A stretch of 64,000 nucleotides of DNA from Bifidobacterium moraviense (GTDB lineage Bacteria; Actinomycetota; Actinomycetes; Actinomycetales; Bifidobacteriaceae), in assembly GCF_012932365.1 (NCBI RefSeq), contig NZ_JAAIIH010000001.1:558001-622000 (forward strand), given 5' to 3'. A model generated the notes under the pieces. It did no database searches, was not told where the DNA came from, and was given only the letters and a program-made list of their open reading frames with translations. The position numbers and the translations under genes were made by a program. Below, one piece after another: positions 41,836-49,803 of this stretch. The stretch's first letter is position 1. The number at the start of each line of letters is the position of its first letter.

Positions 41836-42860
41836 ACGGATTGACCTTCTCCCCCGCACTGGGCTGGATCGCCGGCCCGATCGCGGCCGTGGCCGTGCTG
41901 GCGCTCGGCGTCGCGTACGCCGTGTGGTTCGCGCGGCACCGGGACGGCACCGACGCCACGGCGGCCGACTGCGTCAGGCGCGTCCTGATCGCCGTGACGC
42001 TGGCGACGCTGACGATGACGCCGTCCACGACGGTCGCCACCACGAGCCGCGCGGTGAACGCCACGGACGTGTTCGTGGCCGTGGACGTCACCGGGTCGAT
42101 GGCCGTGCGTGACGCCGCGTACGGATCCCCCGAGACCATCAGCCGCCTCGACGCGGCGCGTCGGGTGATCCGCGACATCGTGCGCATGTACCCCGATGCC
42201 AGCTTCGCCGGCGTGAGCTTCGGCGTCGGCGGCAGCCTCGATGTGCCGCTGACCCCGGACGGCGCCGCGCTCGGCAACTGGGCGGACACGCTGACGACCG
42301 AATCGACGTCGGTGTCCACCGGATCCAGCCTCGACGCGCCGATCGACCGCCTGCTGCTCGCCATGAAGGCCGCAGCAGAACGCCATCCCGACGACGCCGT
42401 GATCCTGTACGTCATCTCGGACGGCGAGCAGACCAGCCAGGGAACGCGCCGCACCTACTCCTCGCTGCGCGCCTACGTGGACGACGCGTTCGTCGTCGGC
42501 GTGGGCTCCGCGCAGGGCGGCATGATCCCGCGCACGGCCGACTCCGCCGCCTCCGGCGCGAACGCGGACGACGGCTGGGTGATCGACCCGTCCACCGGCC
42601 AGCCAGGCGTCTCGAAGCTCGACGAGGCCGCGCTCACCGCGGTGGCGGACGAGCTGTCCGGCACCTACGAGCACGTCGACGACACCCACACCGTGGCCTC
42701 CGGCGCATCCTCGAAGGCGTCCGGGAAGTACCGGCTGACCGTATCCGACAAGGAGCGCACGCGCACCGCGCCCGTGGTCTGGCCATGCTACGCGGTGCTG
42801 CTGGCCCTGCTGACGTGGGAGGCCGCGTCCTGGATCGTCACGTCAAGGAGGCTGCTGTGA
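41832..42860 (+). CDS. VWA-domain membrane protein (BatB-like)
   Basis: 342 residues, second VWA protein. N-terminal membrane segments (GWIAGPIAAVAVLALGVAYAVWF and a weaker one after), MIDAS motif FVAVDVTGSMAVRD (about 75-88), downstream Thr and Asp metal contacts plausible in STGSSLDAP and LYVISDGEQTSQG, and a final membrane segment (VVWPCYAVLLALLTWEAASWIV). It differs from its neighbour by about half in sequence. Joined to both neighbours by 4-base overlaps. Confidence 0.88.
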   Translation: MNGLTFSPALGWIAGPIAAVAVLALGVAYAVWFARHRDGTDATAADCVRRVLIAVTLATLTMTPSTTVATTSRAVNATDVFVAVDVTGSMAVRDAAYGSPETISRLDAARRVIRDIVRMYPDASFAGVSFGVGGSLDVPLTPDGAALGNWADTLTTESTSVSTGSSLDAPIDRLLLAMKAAAERHPDDAVILYVISDGEQTSQGTRRTYSSLRAYVDDAFVVGVGSAQGGMIPRTADSAASGANADDGWVIDPSTGQPGVSKLDEAALTAVADELSGTYEHVDDTHTVASGASSKASGKYRLTVSDKERTRTAPVVWPCYAVLLALLTWEAASWIVTSRRLL

Positions 42861-43426
42861 ACCGCCGACCGCATACCCCGCCGCGCGCGCCGCTGGGCGT
42901 GTGCGTCCTCGTCGCCGTGCTGGCCGCGGCGGCGCTGGCCGGCGCCGCATGGTCCGGCCTCGTGGTCCTCACCGCGCACCGGTACGACGAGGCGACGGCG
43001 AGTCTCTCCGCCAACCTCGAGGCCGCGTCGAAGGACGACGCCGATCTGGACCGCCTCGCGGCGGCGCAGCGACGCACGGACGCCCTGTTCGAACAGGCGC
43101 GGTCCCTGAGCGCCGTGATGCCGTCCTCCGTGTCCGGCCCGCTGGCGGCGAACGCCGACGTCTCGCGCCGGCTCAGCGCCCTGATCGACGCGGCCCTGGC
43201 CGAGCAGCGGGGAGGATCGTCATCGTCCGAGAGCCAAGGCGACGACCAGTCGGGGAACGACGGCACGCAGACCGAGCAGGGACTGAGCGAGGAGCAGCGC
43301 CGGCAGGTGGACGAGCTGCTCGAGGGCAACCGCCAGCTCGCCACGTCGTCGCCCACCGCCATGTCGACGCAAAGCGCGGATCCGACTTCAGCCCCGAGCG
43401 AACAATCCGGCGTCAAGCCCTGGTGA
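42857..43426 (+). CDS. Bitopic membrane protein with low-complexity tail, end of the VWA block
   Basis: 189 residues starting with GTG, which overlaps the upstream stop as GTGA and follows AAGGAGG. One membrane segment (GVCVLVAVLAAAALAGAAWSGLVVL) precedes a helical region (AHRYDEATASLSANLEAASKDDADLDRLAAAQRRTDALFEQA) and then a Ser/Gln/Glu/Asp-rich tail. No known family is recognised. Its position suggests an accessory to the VWA pair. Confidence 0.78.
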   Translation: MNRRPHTPPRAPLGVCVLVAVLAAAALAGAAWSGLVVLTAHRYDEATASLSANLEAASKDDADLDRLAAAQRRTDALFEQARSLSAVMPSSVSGPLAANADVSRRLSALIDAALAEQRGGSSSSESQGDDQSGNDGTQTEQGLSEEQRRQVDELLEGNRQLATSSPTAMSTQSADPTSAPSEQSGVKPW

Positions 43427-43512
43427 TTCCGCGTCGCGGCGCGCCTGACGCACATTCGACCACGGGCCGGACGCGATTGGACCCGCGCGCGCCGACGAGG
43501 TGCGATGGTGCC

Positions 43513-43770
43513 ATGAACACCACGCACCTCGATCCGCAACGTTGCCGCTGCCACGACACGGCACCCACCACCCGCCAGCTCGTCGAACGTCTGATCGCGC
43601 GAAGCGAGGAGGCGCTCGACCATGCGCAGACCGCCGCATCCCACGCGCGGACCGTCACATGGAGCGGCAGCGCCGCCGAACACTACCGGGACACGCTCTC
43701 CGCCGCGCACGCGCAGGCCGCCGGCGTCCGCGAGGGCCTGTCCGCCACCCGTCGTCTGGCATGGGGGTGA
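43513..43770 (+). CDS. Small WXG-like helical protein
   Basis: 85 residues. Two helices flank W50-S-G52 (HARTVTWSGSAAEHYRD), the WXG hairpin arrangement, and the protein ends AWG. Two Cys occur near the N-terminus (CRCHD). It is shorter than a typical WXG100. ATG 43513 has only weak ribosome-binding sequence. It lies 86 bases after the VWA block and 3 bases before the hydrolase gene, which suggests the two proteins act together, as WXG partners do with larger secreted proteins. Confidence 0.7.
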   Translation: MNTTHLDPQRCRCHDTAPTTRQLVERLIARSEEALDHAQTAASHARTVTWSGSAAEHYRDTLSAAHAQAAGVREGLSATRRLAWG

Positions 43771-43773
43771 GCC

Positions 43774-45306
43774 ATGGCATGGCAGGTCTCCTCCACGATC
43801 ACCGGCGGCGAGGCGCGCACCGCCGCCGAACTCGAGGAGTTCAACCACTTCGCGGTCGTCCTCGAGAGGGCCGCGCAGGACCTCGAATCGGCCGCCTCCG
43901 CATGGCGCGTCGGAGGCATGGAGATCGACCACCACCGCGCGTGCCTGCCGTGGTGCCCGGCCGCGCGCGGCACCGCGGAACCGGGACATGAGGCGATCCT
44001 TTACCCCGCGCTGACGGAGAGCGCCTCGGACACGGTCGCGTCGTTCGAGGCGCTGGCCGGACGGTTCCGCTCCACCGGCGACCTGCTGATGCGCGCCCAG
44101 TCGCTGTATTCCGAGGCGGACGCCACGGCCAGCCGCGTCGTCACCGAACTCATCCAGCTGGGGACCTCGGTGTTCCCCGGGCAGACCGCGGCCGCGGCCG
44201 CGGGCGTGTCGGTGGTCGCCGGGATCGTGGGCAGCGTCAGGGAGGGCCGCGTCAACCCGATCCACATGATCACCGGTACCTCGTGGGCCCAGGAGGGGCT
44301 GATGAGCGGTCTGGGCGCGATCGTGGGCGGCAAGGGACGCGAGGTCCCGCTGCTGGGATTCGGCGCCACGAACGAGCTCAACATGGGCGCCGGCACCGTG
44401 GCCAAGCTCACCTCGAAGGCCTACGACCTGTTCCAGGGCAACGCGCTGCAGGTGACGCGGGTGGAGCCGAACCGGCCGTTCCTCGAGGCGCCCCGCTCCA
44501 TAGCGGACGCGATGGCCAACCTCGAGCGACTCGGCATGGAGCGGCTCGGCAGGGGCGAGGGCGGCACCGGGCTGGACTACGGCACGATCGCGATCCAGCG
44601 GTTCTCCCACGCGGACGGCACCGTCAGCTGGCTGGTCACGATCCCCGGCACCGACGGCAAGCTCGATTCGCCGTTCGGATGGCCGCAGAACGTGGAGCTC
44701 ATGAGCGACGACCCCGAGCAGCGCATGGCCGCGGACAGCGCCCGCATGGTGGCCGAGGCGATGCGGCGCGCCGGCATCGGCGAGCACGAGGAGGTGGCGC
44801 TCATCGGCCATTCGCAGGGCGGCATCGTCGCCGCCACGCTGGCCGCCGACCTGGCGGACCGGTATCGCTTCAGCCATGTGGTGACCTGCGGCTCGCCGGT
44901 GGCCAACCATCCGATCCCGTCCTCCACATGGGTGACCAGCGTGGAGAACGACGACGAGCTCGTCTCCAACCTGGACGGCGCGCGCAACCCCTCGCGCCCC
45001 ACGTGGGTGACGGTGCGCGGCACGGTGAGGCCCGGCGCCGCGAACGCCGACAGGCCGTTCAGCTCGGCCACCGTGGAGGGCGCGAACGGCGGCAAGGAGC
45101 TCAGCCACGGCATGAACTACCTCAGGGCGGCGTACCGCAACGCCTCCGGACTCGGCTCGTCCGCGCTGCAGTCGCACGAACGGCATTTCTCCGCCGTGGT
45201 GGACGGCACGCTGGAGGAGACCACGTACTGGCGCGGCAGGATGAGCCGCACCGCCGCGGTCGCGCCCGGGGAGCGCGGCGACGTCTCGGTTCACGGCAGG
45301 AAGTAG
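43774..45306 (+). CDS. Alpha/beta hydrolase with N-terminal type VII-substrate-like helical region
   Basis: 510 residues. The first ~130 residues are helical (AELEEFNHFAVVLERAAQDLESAASAW) and contain Y112-S-E-A-D116, the same pattern as the WXG100 protein at 33947. A glycine/alanine hydrophobic hairpin follows (AAAAAGVSVVAGIVGSV). The C-terminal part is an alpha/beta hydrolase: nucleophile elbow GHSQGG with Ser347, acid candidate near VENDDELVSNLDG and His candidate in GKELSHGMNY. No signal peptide. A lipase, esterase or similar activity is likely; the substrate is unknown. It is followed by purB after 10 bases. Confidence 0.8.
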   Translation: MAWQVSSTITGGEARTAAELEEFNHFAVVLERAAQDLESAASAWRVGGMEIDHHRACLPWCPAARGTAEPGHEAILYPALTESASDTVASFEALAGRFRSTGDLLMRAQSLYSEADATASRVVTELIQLGTSVFPGQTAAAAAGVSVVAGIVGSVREGRVNPIHMITGTSWAQEGLMSGLGAIVGGKGREVPLLGFGATNELNMGAGTVAKLTSKAYDLFQGNALQVTRVEPNRPFLEAPRSIADAMANLERLGMERLGRGEGGTGLDYGTIAIQRFSHADGTVSWLVTIPGTDGKLDSPFGWPQNVELMSDDPEQRMAADSARMVAEAMRRAGIGEHEEVALIGHSQGGIVAATLAADLADRYRFSHVVTCGSPVANHPIPSSTWVTSVENDDELVSNLDGARNPSRPTWVTVRGTVRPGAANADRPFSSATVEGANGGKELSHGMNYLRAAYRNASGLGSSALQSHERHFSAVVDGTLEETTYWRGRMSRTAAVAPGERGDVSVHGRK

Positions 45307-45316
45307 GCTTGAGGCC

Positions 45317-46753
45317 ATGAAACTTACCGACATCACCCCCGCAATCGCCCTGACTCCCCTCGACGGCCGCTACCACAAGGCCACCGCCCCCCTCGTGGAA
45401 TTCCTCAGCGAGCCTGCGCTCAACCGCGAGCGCATGCGCGTGGAGGTCGAGTGGATGATCCTGCTGGCCAACGGCTTCGAGGGCAACGGCAACAGGCCCG
45501 TCGTCGACGGCGTCACGCCGTTCACCGACGCCGAGATCGCGTTCCTGCGTTCCATCCCCGAGGACTTCGGCGCCGAGGGCATCGCCCGGCACGCCGCCCA
45601 CGAGGCCGTCACCCACCACGACGTGAAGGCCGTGGAGTACTACATCGACGACCAGATCGACGCCGCGCCGGCCGAGCTGTCCAACATCAACGACCGTCTC
45701 AAGACGCTCGTGCACTTCGCCTGCACGTCCGAGGACATCAACAACCTGTCGATCGCTCGCTGCGTGAAGAACGCGATGGAGCAGGTGTGGACCCCGGCCT
45801 TCACCGCCATCATCGACCATCTCGCCGCCAAGGCGGACGAGTACCGCGCCAAGCCGCTGCTGTCCCTCACCCACGGCCAGCCCGCCACCCCCACCACGCT
45901 GGGCAAGGAGCTCGCCGTCTACGTGTACCGCCTGAACCGCCAGCTCAGGCATCTGGCATCGCAGGAGTACCTGGGCAAGATCAACGGCGCCACCGGCACG
46001 TTCGGCGCGCATCTGGCCGCCTGCCCGGACGTGGACTGGATCGCGGTCTCCCGCGAGTTCGTGACCAACCGCATGGGCCTCACCTGGAACCCGCTGACCA
46101 CGCAGATCGAGAGCCACGACTGGCAGGCAGAGCTGTACTCCACGGTGTCGCACGCCAACCGCATCATGCACAACCTGTGCGTGGACGTGTGGATGTACAT
46201 CTCCCGCGGCGTGTTCGCGCAGGTGCCGGTCAAGGGCGCCACCGGCTCCTCCACGATGCCGCACAAGGTCAACCCCATCCGCTTCGAGAACGCCGAGGCG
46301 AACTTCGAGCTCAGCTGCTCGCTGCTCGACACCCTCTCCGCCACGCTGGTGGAGTCCCGCTGGCAGCGTGACCTGACCGACTCCACCACGCAGCGCAACA
46401 TCGGCTCCGCGCTGGGCTACAGCCTGCTCGCCCTGCACAACCTCAAGGGCGGCCTCGAGTCGATCCATCCGAACGACGTCGTCATCGCGCGCGAGCTGGA
46501 CGAGAACTGGGAGGTGCTCGGCGAGCCCATCCAGACCGCCATGCGCGCCTGCGAGCTGCGCGGCCTGCCGGGCATGGACAAGCCGTACGAGAAGGTCAAG
46601 GAGCTCATGCGCGGCCACGAGATCAGCAAGGAGGCCGTCGAGGCGTTCATCGACCAGCAGGCCTTCGATCCCGAGACCGCCGCGCGGCTCAAAGCCCTCA
46701 CGCCGGCCTCCTACACCGGCGTGGCGGACCGTCTTGTGGACTTCGACCGCTGA
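45317..46753 (+). CDS. purB: Adenylosuccinate lyase
   Basis: 478 residues, tetrameric enzyme of purine biosynthesis that cleaves SAICAR and adenylosuccinate to fumarate and product. The fumarase/aspartase signature GSSTMPHKVNPIRFEN contains the flexible catalytic loop Ser, THGQPATPTTLGKE holds the catalytic His, and TSEDINNLS matches the substrate-binding segment. Length and N-terminus (MKLTDITPAIALTPLDGRYH) fit the long PurB type. It starts 10 bases after the hydrolase gene and could partly depend on that operon's transcripts. Confidence 0.97.
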   Translation: MKLTDITPAIALTPLDGRYHKATAPLVEFLSEPALNRERMRVEVEWMILLANGFEGNGNRPVVDGVTPFTDAEIAFLRSIPEDFGAEGIARHAAHEAVTHHDVKAVEYYIDDQIDAAPAELSNINDRLKTLVHFACTSEDINNLSIARCVKNAMEQVWTPAFTAIIDHLAAKADEYRAKPLLSLTHGQPATPTTLGKELAVYVYRLNRQLRHLASQEYLGKINGATGTFGAHLAACPDVDWIAVSREFVTNRMGLTWNPLTTQIESHDWQAELYSTVSHANRIMHNLCVDVWMYISRGVFAQVPVKGATGSSTMPHKVNPIRFENAEANFELSCSLLDTLSATLVESRWQRDLTDSTTQRNIGSALGYSLLALHNLKGGLESIHPNDVVIARELDENWEVLGEPIQTAMRACELRGLPGMDKPYEKVKELMRGHEISKEAVEAFIDQQAFDPETAARLKALTPASYTGVADRLVDFDR

Positions 46754-46773
46754 GCGCGGACGGGCCCGGTCCC

Positions 46774-49221
46774 ATGCCGACGAACGACGCACAGGCGCGG
46801 ATCCACGACACCCCGCCGCGCCGCGTCAGGGATTTCGTGGATCTCGCCAGACTCGTCGCGGCGCTGCTCATGGCCGTGGCGGTGATGCTGGCCTGCGTGT
46901 TCATGCGGGGGCTGACCAGCGGCGTGGAGAGCGACGTCCATCAGGTCAGCGCGCTGGCGGCATGGCTGGGCGACCTGCCCACCCTGCTGCTGACGCAGGC
47001 GGTCACCCTGTTCGTCCTGTGCTCCGTGACCGTGCAGATGCTGTGGAACCGTGAATGGAGACAGACCGCGAGCTCGCTCATCGCGCTCATGGCGGGCTAC
47101 GCGGCGGCGTGGGGCGTCTCGTCGCTGATCTCCGCCGTGGGGCCCGAGGCGCTGGTCCGCGGACTGTGGTCGGTGGCCGGCGGCGAGAACGGCGTCCTGC
47201 TGCCGGACGTCTACGCGGGACTCGGCGCCTTCCTGTCCGCGGCGGGCCCGCGCAGGCTGCGACCCACGGTCCGTTGGGGATGGAACGCCCTGTGGACCAC
47301 GGCGGTGGTCCTCATCGTATGCTCCACGAATTCGTTGGGCGGCGTGCTGGTGTCGCTGGCGCTGGGCCGCGCGGTGGGACTCGCCGCGCGGCTCGCCGTC
47401 GGCACGCAGAACAAGGGCGCGTGGGGGCCGGCCGTGGCGCATGCGCTGGCCGACGTCGGCATCGAGACGGCCTCGCTCACGCGACGCGACGCGGATCCGC
47501 ACGATCCCAACGCGCTGTCCGCGAACATCGCCGACGACCTGTCCGTCTCCTCGCGCATCTACGACGCCGAGGCCGCCGACGGCGCGCGATACGTCGTCTC
47601 GGTGCTCGACGCCCAGGCGCACACCTCCGGCTACATGGCGCAGCTGTGGCAGTGGATCAAGCTGTCCGGCGTCTCCGTGCGGCACGACCGCACCGTGCGC
47701 GACGCGGTGCGCCACCACCAGACGATGCTGCTCACGCTCCGCGACGCCGGCCTGGCCGCGATGCGCCCGTACGCGATCTGCGAACAGGGCGAGTCGGCGA
47801 TCCTGGTGCTCGACGCCGAGCCGGCGGCCGTGCCCGCGCTGCGGGCGGACGAGGCGGACGGCGGGGACACGAGGCTGTCCGACGACGATCTGACCGCATA
47901 CCTGCGCTATCTCGACGCCGCCCACCGGCGCGGCATCACCCACCACAACATCGCGCCGGAGTGTCTGGCGCGCATGGCCGACGGCACGCCGATGATCTGC
48001 GGATGGCAGAACGGCGACGTGGCCAGCTCCCCGGCGAACGTCGCCATCGACCGCATGCAGATGCTCACGCTGCTCGCCGCCCTCGCCGGCGTGGAACGCG
48101 CCATCGGGGCCGCGCGCCGCGTCTGGGACGACCGCACGCTCGCGGCCCTCGTCCCGTTCGTCCAGCAGGTGGCCGTGCCGCGCGCCACGCGCTCGCTGCC
48201 CGGCTTCGGCAAGCGGATGCACCGCGACCTGCGCGACGCGCTGGGCGCCCTAGTGCCGCAGGACGTGACCGCGAGCATGCCCGAGGTGACGCTGACCCGG
48301 TTCTCGGTGCGCTCGTTCCTGGCCATCGCGCTGCTCGTGGTGGCGCTGCTCGTCATCGTCACGCAGCTCAACATGGAGCAGGTGATCGCGGCGATGCGCG
48401 GCGCCAACCCGTGGATGGCGGTGCTGTGCTTCCTGTGCGGCACGCTCACGTGGGTGGGCTCCGGCATCTCGCTCGGGGCGTTCATCGATCGCGACCGGCG
48501 CGACCCGGTGGGCATCCTCATGTCTCAGGCGGCCTCGAGCTTCACCTCGGTCTCCATGCCGGCGGGCGTGGGACCGGCCTTCGTGAATCTGCAGTATCTG
48601 CGGCACATCGGCTACTCGAACTCGCTCGCCACGGCCGTCATGAGCGCGGTGCTCGCGCTGCAGGCGGTGGCCACGGTGGTGCTGGTGGTCGTCATCGGCC
48701 TGTTCACCGGCAGCGGCACGTTCTCCGGCACGATCCCCACCAACGCGCTCGTGATGATCGGCAGCGCCCTCGTCGTCCTCGTCGTGGCCGCCATGGCCAT
48801 CCCCCGCCTGCGCCGCGTCGTGGTGGACCGTCTGCTGCCGATCGTCGCCACCTACGCGCGCCAGCTGGCCGACCTGCTCACCCGTCCCCGCCAGCTCGCG
48901 GTCGGCACCCTGGGCGCGCTCATCCAGACGTTCGCGTTCGGTCTGGCGTTCTGGTCGGCGCTCATGGCCTTCGGCTGGCGCACCAACGTCTTCGAGACCA
49001 CCTTCGTCTTCCTGCTGGCGAACACGCTCGGCTCCGCGGTGCCCACCCCGGGCGGTCTGGGAGCCGTGGAGGCCGCGCTCATGGCCGGCTTCGGCGCCGC
49101 CGGCGTCCCCTCGGCCATCGCGCTGAGCGCCACGCTCGTCTACCGCGTGGCCACCTACTGGCTGCGCATCCCCCTCGGCGCGCTCGCCATGCAGTGGCTC
49201 GACCGCCGTCATCTGGTCTGA
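46774..49221 (+). CDS. Lysylphosphatidylglycerol-synthase-TM/flippase-like protein with kinase-like middle region
   Basis: 815 residues. The N-terminal third has about six membrane segments (LVAALLMAVAVMLACVFMRGL onwards). The middle, soluble part resembles a degenerate protein kinase: YLRYLDAAHRRGITHHNIAPECLA (about 376-400) recalls the HxDxxxxN loop, and MICGWQNGD takes the DFG place. The last ~300 residues are the YbhN/UPF0104 membrane domain (FTSVSMPAGVGPAFVNLQYL and NTLGSAVPTPGGLGAVEAAL are signature-like). Such domains move or modify lipids. The kinase-like part lacks catalytic Asp residues. It follows purB by 20 bases. Confidence 0.82.
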   Translation: MPTNDAQARIHDTPPRRVRDFVDLARLVAALLMAVAVMLACVFMRGLTSGVESDVHQVSALAAWLGDLPTLLLTQAVTLFVLCSVTVQMLWNREWRQTASSLIALMAGYAAAWGVSSLISAVGPEALVRGLWSVAGGENGVLLPDVYAGLGAFLSAAGPRRLRPTVRWGWNALWTTAVVLIVCSTNSLGGVLVSLALGRAVGLAARLAVGTQNKGAWGPAVAHALADVGIETASLTRRDADPHDPNALSANIADDLSVSSRIYDAEAADGARYVVSVLDAQAHTSGYMAQLWQWIKLSGVSVRHDRTVRDAVRHHQTMLLTLRDAGLAAMRPYAICEQGESAILVLDAEPAAVPALRADEADGGDTRLSDDDLTAYLRYLDAAHRRGITHHNIAPECLARMADGTPMICGWQNGDVASSPANVAIDRMQMLTLLAALAGVERAIGAARRVWDDRTLAALVPFVQQVAVPRATRSLPGFGKRMHRDLRDALGALVPQDVTASMPEVTLTRFSVRSFLAIALLVVALLVIVTQLNMEQVIAAMRGANPWMAVLCFLCGTLTWVGSGISLGAFIDRDRRDPVGILMSQAASSFTSVSMPAGVGPAFVNLQYLRHIGYSNSLATAVMSAVLALQAVATVVLVVVIGLFTGSGTFSGTIPTNALVMIGSALVVLVVAAMAIPRLRRVVVDRLLPIVATYARQLADLLTRPRQLAVGTLGALIQTFAFGLAFWSALMAFGWRTNVFETTFVFLLANTLGSAVPTPGGLGAVEAALMAGFGAAGVPSAIALSATLVYRVATYWLRIPLGALAMQWLDRRHLV

Positions 49222-49391
49222 CCGTCCCCGGGCGGACGCGAACGGGTCCGGAACCTCTCCGCGTCCGCCAAAACAAAGGGGAAAAAACGTTGAAAATGCG
49301 CCGATTCACAAGGGTTTGCGCTAATATCGTTAGTTGACCGATGGGTTCCCGCGTCAAAGAGGGAGCCCCCGACAGAAGGAATGCTTGAACC

Positions 49392-49673
49392 ATGGCATAC
49401 AACAAGTCTGATCTCGTTTCCAAGATCGCCCAGAAGTCCAACCTGACCAAGGCCCAGGCCGAGGCCGCCGTCAACGCCTTCCAGGACGTCTTCGTCGAGG
49501 CGCTGCAGTCCGGCGAGGGTCTCAAGCTCACGGGCCTGTTCTCCGCCGAGCGCGTCAAGCGCGCCGCCCGCACCGGCCGCAACCCGCGCACCGGCGAGAC
49601 CATCAAGATCCCGGCGTCCTACGGCGTGCGCATCACCGCCGGCTCCCTGCTGAAGAAGGCCGTCACCAAGTAA
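49392..49673 (+). CDS. hup: DNA-binding protein HU
   Basis: 93 residues, the nucleoid protein that bends DNA as a dimer. It starts MAYNKSDLVSKIAQKSNLTKAQAEAAV and has the beta-arm signature GRNPRTGETIKIPA. Bifidobacteria normally carry a single HU. The upstream region (49222-49391) is AT-richer than its surroundings and must hold a strong promoter, though I could not fix a -35/-10 pair. Ribosome-binding site AGAAGGAA. Confidence 0.98.
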   Translation: MAYNKSDLVSKIAQKSNLTKAQAEAAVNAFQDVFVEALQSGEGLKLTGLFSAERVKRAARTGRNPRTGETIKIPASYGVRITAGSLLKKAVTK

Positions 49674-49696
49674 GACCGGTCCCGGGAACGAAACGA

Positions 49697-49726
49697 ATGC
49701 CCCCGACAACAGCGTCGGGGGCATTT
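49697..49726 (+). terminator. Rho-independent terminator of hup
   Basis: 12-bp stem (AATGCCCCCGAC and complement) with a 6-base loop, ending in TT, 23 bases after the stop. Confidence 0.85.
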
Positions 49727-49803
49727 CCGTATGCGCTTCGGCCTGCGGTCCGTACCGGTCGTGCCGTGCCGCGGACCGGTCGGTGCCCGGACCGCGGCGC
49801 ATC

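Noticed and set aside
49222..49391. Promoter of hup using TTGAAA at 49290 or TTCACA at 49305 with TAATAT at 49322
   Set aside because: Spacings of 26 and 11 bases do not fit a sigma-70 promoter; only the -10 is attractive, so no promoter is annotated.
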